Shown here one piece after another: positions 6,723 through 12,336 of a stretch of DNA of 12,336 nucleotides. The notes beneath the pieces were generated by a model, which was not told where the DNA came from, searched no databases, and saw only the letters and a list, made by a program, of their open reading frames with translations. The position numbers and the translations under genes were made by a program. Numbering within the stretch: position 1 is the stretch's first letter; each line of letters begins with the position of its first letter. Origin of the DNA: Bacteroidaceae bacterium (GTDB lineage: Bacteria > Bacteroidota > Bacteroidia > Bacteroidales > Bacteroidaceae); the NCBI GenBank assembly GCA_016302435.1, contig JAEDNQ010000058.1, positions 1 to 12,336 on the forward strand, given 5' to 3'.

Positions 6723-8129
6723 CTACACGTCTCTGCCAGGCATGAGCTGGTCGGCATCGTCGTATGTGAGTATGCTGTTGACGAGCGTGGCGGCGAGGTT
6801 GCTTCCTCCCTTTCGTCCCTCAATGACAATCTTAGGGACGGAGGCGAAGGACTTGACCGCATGCTTGCTCTCCTCCACATGGACAAAACCCACAGGAGCG
6901 GCAATGATGCCTGCAGGATGGCATTTGCCCTGGCGCATGAGGCTGCACAGCTCGAGGAGGGCGGTGGGGGCATTGCCAAAGGCGAAGAGCACTCCCCTGC
7001 CCTCTGGAAAGTCATTGAGGGCGAGACGCATGCCTGCCTGAGCACGAGTGATATTGGCAGCCTTGGCCATGTCGGCAGCCCGAGGGTCGTCGATGTATGT
7101 TCTTACCCCGATGCCGAGACGCTGAACAGCCCCTTTTCTGATGCCGCTTGCCACCATGGTGACATCCGTCACGATGGTGTGAATCTTTCCTTCACTGACT
7201 TTGGCGAAGAGGTCGGCAGTGGCTTGACTATCCATCCACAGCAGATGTTCCATGTCGAAGTCGGCCGTAGTGTGAATGGCATGGAGCAAGGGCCACAGCC
7301 TCCAGAGTGGCATGTCAGGCTGTCGGAGCTCAGCTCTTATGGTCTTGAAAGACTTTATCATGATGGATTGGCCAAGGTTTTTGCCTTCGCCATCTTCCGG
7401 TCGATAGTAGCCGCGAGGAGTGATGAAGCGGTTCTCCCACTCGTACGACTGGCTGTTGCCGATGATGACGACGGTGAACATGTCCACGTCGTCGGGGTCG
7501 AAATCGGCCAGAGTGGTGAGCTTCACCTCCTGCTCCTCCCTACCCGCCTGACGCACATAGCCTACAGGCGTATTGCCTTGCCGATGACGGAGGAAGAGTT
7601 CCTTGAGCCTGTGCAGCTGCCAATAGCGTCCGTGGCTTCGAGGGTTGTAGACGGCTGTGACGAAGTCTGCCATGGCAGCTGCCTCTATGCGCTTCTCTAT
7701 CTGCCCCCACTGTGTCATGAGGTCGCTCATGCTGACTACGCAGAAGTCGTGGCCCATGGGAGCGCCGAGCAGTGCGGCAGCCTTCTGGAAGGCACTGATG
7801 CCCGGCACTACTTCTATCTCCACATCGCTGCAGAGCTCACGCTTCATCTCGTAGATGAGAGGTGCCATGCCATAGATGCCAGCATCGCCACTGGAGATGA
7901 CACAGACGTTCTTGCCCTCGTGTGCATGGTCAAAGGCTTGCTGAGCTCGTTCGCGCTCACGCTTCATGCCTGTGTCGATGCAGAGGGCGGCAGGCTGGAC
8001 ATAGGGGGTGACAAACTGCAGATAGTATTTGTACCCTACGACCACGTCGCTCTTCTGAAGGGCTGCAATGGCGGCAGGAGTGATGTCGGCTGACGAACCA
8101 GGCCCTATGCCTACAACGTATATTTTCAT
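6723..8129 (-). CDS. cbiH-cbiC: CbiH-CbiC fusion: cobalt-factor III C17-methyltransferase (ring contraction) + cobalt-precorrin-8 methylmutase
   Basis: This 468-residue cytoplasmic bifunctional enzyme joins the ring-contracting C17-methyltransferase to the methylmutase that moves the C11 methyl to C12 and yields cobyrinic acid. Residues 1 to about 245 are CbiH/CobJ: VGIGPGSSADITPAA at 6-20, ISSGDAGIYGMA at 78-89, VVPGISAFQKAAALLGAP at 107-124, and YNPRS near 161-165. Residues from about 256 are CbiC/CobH: HTTADF at 286-291, which includes the conserved active-site histidine, TDVTMVASGI at 321-330, FGNAPTALLEL at 384-394, APVGFV at 411-416 and GRKGGSNLAA at 438-447. Both domains appear intact. 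Unlike the other three fusions, these activities act at opposite ends of the ring-forming series. The ATG at 8129 opens directly on the methylase fold. Confidence 0.95.
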   Translation of the reverse strand: MKIYVVGIGPGSSADITPAAIAALQKSDVVVGYKYYLQFVTPYVQPAALCIDTGMKRERERAQQAFDHAHEGKNVCVISSGDAGIYGMAPLIYEMKRELCSDVEIEVVPGISAFQKAAALLGAPMGHDFCVVSMSDLMTQWGQIEKRIEAAAMADFVTAVYNPRSHGRYWQLHRLKELFLRHRQGNTPVGYVRQAGREEQEVKLTTLADFDPDDVDMFTVVIIGNSQSYEWENRFITPRGYYRPEDGEGKNLGQSIMIKSFKTIRAELRQPDMPLWRLWPLLHAIHTTADFDMEHLLWMDSQATADLFAKVSEGKIHTIVTDVTMVASGIRKGAVQRLGIGVRTYIDDPRAADMAKAANITRAQAGMRLALNDFPEGRGVLFAFGNAPTALLELCSLMRQGKCHPAGIIAAPVGFVHVEESKHAVKSFASVPKIVIEGRKGGSNLAATLVNSILTYDDADQLMPGRDV

Positions 8130-8164
8130 AGTGCTGATGGTCTTATGTTTGTTTTCTTTCTCTA

Positions 8165-8231
8165 TATGTTTGGAGCAATGGAGACATGCTCTTTAATATG
8201 CTTTTGGAGCAATGGATCTGTGCTCATTAAT
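8165..8231. repeat. tandem duplication of about 33 bp, each copy with a small hairpin
   Basis: Two near-identical units lie at 8165-8197 and 8198-8231, sharing TTTGGAGCAATGGA and a TGCTC-N-TTAAT tail. In each unit GAGCA and TGCTC can pair across a 9-base loop, so the pair makes two tandem hairpins. The second unit supplies the TAA stop of the receptor frame (8227-8229), and the first lies in the gap before cbiH-cbiC. There is no T-run of the kind expected for an intrinsic terminator on the coding strand. Confidence 0.82.
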
Positions 8232-10860
8232 CTCTGAATCGGAGGGCGATGCTCATGTAGAGCGAGCGTCCAGGGCTTATGGTGGAGAAGTTGGACGTCC
8301 AGTATGAGCGGTCCACCTTGTTGAACAGGTTTTCTATGCCAACGGACGGGTGGAGCTCCAACTGCCTGAGTGTGATGATGTGGCGCATGTTGAGGTCCCA
8401 CTGTCCGTAGCCTGCCGCATAACCATAGGTGGAGCTGTATCGGCGGCTTTGCAGATGTCCGTTGAGGGAGATGTGCATGCGGTAGCTGTCTGTCCATGTC
8501 TTGTCGTAGGCTATGTTGACATTGGCCACGTGGCGTACGGACTTGTCCACATCGTTTCGCGTCATCTCATACTGCTGAGTCTTGCTATTGAGCGACATGG
8601 TCTCTGAGAGGGCATCGGTGAAAGTGTAGCCAACACCGAGGGTGAGACCGCAAGGCATGAGGAGCTTAACGTTGGCACTCACGCCCTTGAGCGTGGCCTT
8701 GTCTATATTGTCGCGCTGACGTATGGTCTGCCATTCCTCGTGGAGAGCAGAGAGATGGTCGTCTGCCGCTATCTCCTGCTCGGTGAGTGTGCGGTAGTTT
8801 ATCATGTCGTTTATGCGGTTGTGGAATCCTGTCACTCCTACCCTCAACCACGAGTTGCCATACTCAAGGTTGAGATTGAAGAAGTGGTTGGTCTCGGGCT
8901 TGAGGGCAGTATTGTTGATAGTGTAGCGTCCTGAGGTCTTTGCTTGGTCGGTGGCATAGAGCTGGGAGAGGGAGGGTGTGCGGTAGCCGCCTGCATAGCT
9001 GGCACGCGCGCGGAAGCCGCCAGTGTGGAAGAAGAGCCCCACATTGGGCGTGAGGTGCGAACCGAAGTTGTCATTGTAGATGTAGCGCACACCGCAGAGG
9101 GCTTCGAGACCAGGGAGGATGGTTATCTCGTCCTGAGCAAAGACATTGTAGGTGTTGGTCGTCTCGAAGTCGATATTGTCACTCTCGCTGTTGAGCGACT
9201 CCTGCACCAGTTCTATGCCAGCTGAGAGCTTATTCCATTTGGCTATTCGGAAGATGCCGCGCAGGGTCTCATTGACATAGTGTGTGCGCTTGCGCGTCTC
9301 GTCGTAAGCAGGCTTGTCGGCGGTCTGCCAGTAGTCATATTTTGACGTGAAGTTGTCGCAGTAGACATCGAGATAGAGTCGCGCCCTCTTGCTGGCTATC
9401 CATCGAGCACCTCCTCCGTACATGTAGGATGTGTGGTGGAGGTCGTAGGTATAGGCCTGCTTGGCCTTGTAGCTGTAGGATATGTCGCCGCTCTCCTTGT
9501 CCGTTGTCTTGCTCTGGCTGAACGATATGGCACTCTGCGGACGATGGGTCTCGTGGTCGTAGTAGTTGCCTGTGACGTAGAAGGACAGGCTGTCGCTGAG
9601 TCGCCACTCAAACTTCTGGCTTACGTTGTGGCTGTCGAAGCCCTGTGACATGGGACGACCGTTGAGCTTGAGGACGCTATGAGTGGAGCCGTCCTTGTCT
9701 TTCTCTTCAAACTCCTGATACTCGTTGACTTGCCAGTTGTCGGCCTGCTGGTGGGTATAGGATGTGTAGCTTGAGAAGTGTTGGAGGTTGAGGTCAAGAT
9801 TGACATCGCTGGTGGAGCGTCCGTGGTTCATGACCTTAGTGCGCGTGCCGACCTCCAATCGCTGACGGCTCTCTTCGGTGATGATATTGACTACGCCTGC
9901 TATGGCTTCGCTACCGTAGAGAGCACTTGCCGCCCCACTGAATATCTCTATGCGCTTAACGTTTTCGAGGCTTATGCGGCTCCATCGGTCGTCGCCGCTG
10001 ACGCGCCTGCCATTTTCGAGGATGAGGAGATAGTCGTCGCTCACACCGTTGAAATTGACGAAACTGCCCATGCCGTTGGTGTGAGTGGTGATGTTGGGCG
10101 AGAGCTTGCTGAGGGCATCCTGCACACTTGTTGCCTGCATGTCTCTGATGTCTTTGGCAGAGATGACTTTCACGGACACGGGAGCATTGTCGGCTCTATG
10201 GTATGTGCCTGTTCCTGTCACGACGACAGGATTGAGCATGGCAGTACGGAGCGAGTCGCTTTGGGCTTGGCTGCCTATGGCTACAATAAAGATGGCTGCC
10301 AAGGTCATCAGCGTCCTTTTCCACACTTTGTCTGCCACACCCTTGTCGGCATTGAGCTTGCGAGCTAAGACGAAGAGGTAGTCGCTCAGACGGTTGAGAT
10401 AGGCCGTGACGGTGTCGTCGACCTTCGCTCCGCTCTCCTCAAGGCGCAAGACCATGCGCTCGGCTCGGCGGCACACTGTTCGGGCCACATGGGCGCACGA
10501 GGCTGCTCTTGTGCCTCCTGGGACGACGAAGAGGCGCAACGGCGGCAGATTGGCCTGCAGGCGGTCTATCTCTTGCTCTACGGCGGTCGTCATCTCTTGG
10601 GTGACGACATTGCCCTCTCTCACCTCCGTTGTGCTGTTGTCCGTGGCCAAATAGCCGCCGACGACAAAGAGGACTGACTGTGCATGGGCAAGGAAGCTCG
10701 TGTCAGCATCATCGGTGCAGTAGGTCAACAGCATGCCCAAATGGGAATTGAGTTCGTCTACAGTGCCATAGGCATCAAGACGGCAGCAGCATTTGCTCAC
10801 TCGCTGGCCTCCCACAAGGGATGTCATGCCTCGGTCACCTGTCTTAGTGTATATTGTCAT
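8227..10860 (-). CDS. pduO-btuB: fused frame: PduO-type cob(I)alamin adenosyltransferase + BtuB-like TonB-dependent receptor
   Basis: One uninterrupted 877-codon frame encodes two complete proteins. Residues 1 to about 180 are a PduO-type adenosyltransferase, which makes adenosylcobalamin from cob(I)alamin and ATP in the cytoplasm: TKTGDRGMTSLVGG at 5-18, DAYGTVDELNSHLG at 29-42, VVPGGTRAA at 112-120, RTVCRRAER at 127-135 and YLNRLSDYLFVLARKLN at 154-170. At 179-200 a typical signal peptide follows (VWKRTLMTLAAIFIVAIGSQ, then AQ), then a TonB-box-like LNPVVVTG near 209, a plug domain to about 330 (VVNIITEE at 323) and a 22-strand-type barrel ending in SIALRFRD. A cytoplasmic enzyme ahead of an export signal is topologically odd. 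The receptor may instead start at an internal GTG at 10326 or ATG at 10308. True fusion, stop loss and base-calling error remain open. Domain calls are firm, but the single-protein call is not. Confidence 0.85.
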   Translation of the reverse strand: MTIYTKTGDRGMTSLVGGQRVSKCCCRLDAYGTVDELNSHLGMLLTYCTDDADTSFLAHAQSVLFVVGGYLATDNSTTEVREGNVVTQEMTTAVEQEIDRLQANLPPLRLFVVPGGTRAASCAHVARTVCRRAERMVLRLEESGAKVDDTVTAYLNRLSDYLFVLARKLNADKGVADKVWKRTLMTLAAIFIVAIGSQAQSDSLRTAMLNPVVVTGTGTYHRADNAPVSVKVISAKDIRDMQATSVQDALSKLSPNITTHTNGMGSFVNFNGVSDDYLLILENGRRVSGDDRWSRISLENVKRIEIFSGAASALYGSEAIAGVVNIITEESRQRLEVGTRTKVMNHGRSTSDVNLDLNLQHFSSYTSYTHQQADNWQVNEYQEFEEKDKDGSTHSVLKLNGRPMSQGFDSHNVSQKFEWRLSDSLSFYVTGNYYDHETHRPQSAISFSQSKTTDKESGDISYSYKAKQAYTYDLHHTSYMYGGGARWIASKRARLYLDVYCDNFTSKYDYWQTADKPAYDETRKRTHYVNETLRGIFRIAKWNKLSAGIELVQESLNSESDNIDFETTNTYNVFAQDEITILPGLEALCGVRYIYNDNFGSHLTPNVGLFFHTGGFRARASYAGGYRTPSLSQLYATDQAKTSGRYTINNTALKPETNHFFNLNLEYGNSWLRVGVTGFHNRINDMINYRTLTEQEIAADDHLSALHEEWQTIRQRDNIDKATLKGVSANVKLLMPCGLTLGVGYTFTDALSETMSLNSKTQQYEMTRNDVDKSVRHVANVNIAYDKTWTDSYRMHISLNGHLQSRRYSSTYGYAAGYGQWDLNMRHIITLRQLELHPSVGIENLFNKVDRSYWTSNFSTISPGRSLYMSIALRFRD
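10306..10326 (-). other. adenosyltransferase/receptor junction: possible internal start for BtuB
   Basis: The codons here read GTG TGG AAA AGG ACG CTG ATG. Initiation at the GTG (10326) would give a receptor beginning MWKRTLMTLAAIF.., with a basic n-region, a hydrophobic core and SQAQ as the cleavage region. Initiation at the ATG (10308) would give a shorter signal without basic residues. The TG of CTG and the A of ATG form a TGA (10310-10308) in another frame, making TGATG, a common stop-start overlap. Removing one base of the A4 run at 10320-10317 would put that TGA in frame with the adenosyltransferase. Confidence 0.55.
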
Positions 10861-10948
10861 AGTGTGTTGTGGAGTAATTTTGATGAATAGTTTTTAAGGG
10901 GTGCATGTCGATTGTTCTGATACCATATTGACTTGTATGCCATGCCTG

Positions 10949-12142
10949 TTATTTTCTCAATGGCATATAGTATTGTGGCGTGTAGTCGGGCAGCAGCTGA
11001 GGATGGAAGGCCTTGACGAAGTCGGCCAAGAGGAGCTGAGGCTGCACACCAGCCAGCTCTCTGTAGGGTGTGTGGGCGAGATTGCAGAAGATGACCCTGC
11101 CTGTCTTGAATGCCTTCATGGTGGCATAGCGTTCGTCCTCCTCGGCCAGAGCGGCAAGGGTGAACTCGCCGTCGTAGCTGCCGTCTATCTGCCAGAAGTC
11201 AGCGTGTATGCCTTTGGAGTATACTGTCTCGAAGTCTAAGGTCACACCTCCCGACTCTTCGTTGTCCTTCATCACATAGTCAGCTCCTGCGTCAGCAAAC
11301 AGGCGTGCCATGTAGCTCCGCCCTCCTGCCACGTACCATCCGTCGCGCATCTGTCTGCCCGAGATGACGGTAGGTCGACCTGACGGGTCTTTGCCGTCTA
11401 TGGCCTTGCGCACCTTGGCTGCCAGTGCAAGATACTGCCTTTCTATCTCCTCAAAGACGGCATTGGCTCTGCGTGTCTCTCCCGTAAGGAGTCCGACCAA
11501 CTTGATCCATTCGGCCTGTCCGAGTGGGTCGGTCTCCTTATATCCATGGTGGGGAATGAGCGGTATGCCGCTGTCTTTCAGTGCTTCAAATCCTCCGTGC
11601 TTGCTGGCTGACACAAAGATGTAGTCGGGTTGGCATGCTATGACGGTCTCAAGGTCGAAGTTGCCCTCTCTGCCTATCCTCACTGTGCTTCCGTCTTCTA
11701 TCTGCTGACGCATTCGAGGGGAGAAGAGGTTGCGCAGAGTGTTGATGCCCACAATCTCGTCTTCTAAGCCAAGTACCTCAAAGTTGCCAAGCTGCAGGGC
11801 TGTGGTGCAGATAAAGCGGTGGCTGGCCTGTCTGATGACAATCTCCTGGCTCGGGGCATGGGCTGCCTTGGGGTCGGGATTGCTTATCGTCACGTGTATG
11901 CCGTCGGGCATGTAGTCTACCTTGAGGCCTCTGGCATAGCGTATGCTGATGGTGTCGCTGCACTCTGGCGCACGTGAGAGGGCTGAGTCCTGCAAGGCAT
12001 AGAACGGGTCGGCTGTTTGTGCCTCCTCTCCGACATTAGCATCCGCACCTTTTTGCACACATGAGGTTATGGCGCATAAGCTGAGGATGACGGCAGGCAG
12101 AAGGTGTCTCCCAGGCTGCCATATTCTCTTATCGTTGTCCAT
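10949..12142 (-). CDS. btuF: BtuF-like cobalamin/metal-chelate ABC transporter substrate-binding lipoprotein
   Basis: This is a periplasmic, lipid-anchored binding protein for an ABC importer, 397 residues from the ATG at 12142. The n-region MDNDKRIWQPGRH is followed by a hydrophobic core and the lipobox AITSC, whose Cys is residue 28 of this start. After a linker of about 80 residues there is a periplasmic-binding-protein-2 domain: ALQLGNFEVLGLEDEIVGI, FDLETVIACQPDYIFVSAS, IPLIPHHGYKETDPLGQAEWIKLVGLLTG and a C-terminal lobe with ELAGVQPQLLLADFVKAFHP. An ATG at 12169 is in frame and would add nine residues. I prefer 12142 because GAGG lies six bases upstream and the signal peptide is more usual in length. 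B12 specificity is inferred from context. It is the first gene of the cluster, 88 bases before the adenosyltransferase-receptor frame. That gap shows no promoter or riboswitch. Confidence 0.88.
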   Translation of the reverse strand: MDNDKRIWQPGRHLLPAVILSLCAITSCVQKGADANVGEEAQTADPFYALQDSALSRAPECSDTISIRYARGLKVDYMPDGIHVTISNPDPKAAHAPSQEIVIRQASHRFICTTALQLGNFEVLGLEDEIVGINTLRNLFSPRMRQQIEDGSTVRIGREGNFDLETVIACQPDYIFVSASKHGGFEALKDSGIPLIPHHGYKETDPLGQAEWIKLVGLLTGETRRANAVFEEIERQYLALAAKVRKAIDGKDPSGRPTVISGRQMRDGWYVAGGRSYMARLFADAGADYVMKDNEESGGVTLDFETVYSKGIHADFWQIDGSYDGEFTLAALAEEDERYATMKAFKTGRVIFCNLAHTPYRELAGVQPQLLLADFVKAFHPQLLPDYTPQYYMPLRK

Positions 12143-12209
12143 GTCAGACCTCGATGGTATGTTTGTCATTGCTGTGTCTCGTTGTTTTTGGGGCGATGTG
12201 TGTCAAGAA

Positions 12210-12256
12210 TAGGGGTCGCGCCTATCTCGCCGTCGGGCAGATTGGCGCTCCCCCTA
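12210..12256 (-). promoter_or_regulatory. long, nearly perfect hairpin in the leader of the cluster
   Basis: On the coding (minus) strand the stem is built from UAGGGG/CCCCUA (6 bp), a symmetric GA/GA internal loop, GCGCC/GGCGC (5 bp), an A/A mismatch, AUCU/AGAU (4 bp), one bulged G, and GCC/GGC (3 bp) closed by CGAC. That is 18 pairs in 47 bases, with tandem G-A oppositions that commonly form sheared pairs in RNA. It begins only a few bases after the likely transcription start and ends 40-67 bases before the two btuF start codons. There is no U-run on the coding strand, and on the other strand only CTTTTC, so a classical terminator is unlikely. It does not match the cobalamin riboswitch as I know it. 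Function is unknown. Confidence 0.7.
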
Positions 12257-12267
12257 CTTTTCAACAT

Positions 12268-12297
12268 CAAATATATTCTTTAGGGGTGTTCTATAAA
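12268..12297 (-). promoter_or_regulatory. probable Bacteroidota-type promoter for the cluster
   Basis: On the minus strand TATATTTG (12275-12268) matches the Bacteroidota -7 consensus TAnnTTTG exactly. A weak TTTA (12297-12294) lies 18 bases upstream, where the -33 element is expected, though it is not the usual TTTG or TTG. Transcription would start near 12,260, giving a leader of roughly 90-120 bases that opens with the long hairpin. TAGGGG at 12281-12286 falls between the two boxes, and its complement CCCCTA lies at 12251-12256, so the -7 box is flanked by an inverted 6-mer. Confidence 0.55.
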
Positions 12298-12336
12298 TTA
12301 GTTTTCATGTTTCTATCAGGGTGTCTCTTTTGCTTG

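Noticed and set aside
5445..8093. A plus-strand open frame of 882 codons antisense to cbiET and cbiHC, open even across their gap
   Set aside because: It mirrors two well-identified genes on the other strand. Its translation shows no family motif and has an odd composition rich in His, Asp, Glu and Val, as expected from the complement of these codons. No start signal precedes it.
9778..10368. A plus-strand frame of 196 codons within the receptor/adenosyltransferase gene
   Set aside because: It is antisense to a firmly identified gene and shows no recognisable motif; it is a shadow of the coding strand.
10861..10948. Search for a promoter or riboswitch in the gap before the adenosyltransferase-receptor frame
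   Set aside because: No TAnnTTTG box, no B12 box and no convincing stem were found in these 88 bases.
12210..12256. The leader hairpin as an intrinsic terminator of an upstream gene
   Set aside because: The coding strand has no U-run after the stem, and the other strand has only CTTTTC. The position just after a good promoter box fits a leader better. It is not fully excluded.

Overview
The window looks like part of a Bacteroidota chromosome, most likely order Bacteroidales (Prevotella- or Bacteroides-like). This rests on four points: a TonB-dependent receptor among cobalamin genes, the anaerobic corrin enzymes packed as two-domain fusions, weak or absent Shine-Dalgarno sites, and a TAnnTTTG-type promoter box in front of the first gene. 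The species cannot be named from the sequence. All eight supported genes lie on the minus strand and form one vitamin B12 (cobalamin) uptake, biosynthesis and salvage cluster. It is transcribed from the right edge (about 12,260) towards position 1. No RNA gene, insertion sequence, CRISPR array or prophage is visible, and no gap exceeds 300 bases.

In transcription order the layout is as follows. First comes a short leader with a probable promoter and a long, almost perfect hairpin. Next is a BtuF-like substrate-binding lipoprotein. It is followed by one open frame joining a PduO-type cobalamin adenosyltransferase to a complete BtuB-like outer-membrane receptor. Four bifunctional corrin-ring proteins come next: CbiH-CbiC, CbiE-CbiT, CbiG-CbiF and CbiJ-CbiD. 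A BtuC-like permease and CobU close the window.

Together the genes take up corrinoids through BtuB (outer membrane), BtuF (periplasm) and BtuC (inner membrane). They also carry out most of the anaerobic ring-contraction and methylation steps from cobalt-factor III to cobyrinic acid. Adenosylation comes from the adenosyltransferase, and nucleotide-loop activation of cobinamide comes from CobU. CbiD and CbiG, with no sign of CobG, CobF or CobNST, mark the cobalt-early anaerobic route. CbiL, the cobalt chelatase, CbiA, CbiP, CbiB, CobT, CobS and the ATPase BtuD are not in the window and must lie elsewhere if the pathway is complete.

The points most worth a second look are the in-frame adenosyltransferase-receptor fusion with a signal peptide buried at its junction, the structured leader in a place where a cobalamin riboswitch would be expected but is not seen, and unrelated short direct repeats in four of the intergenic gaps.
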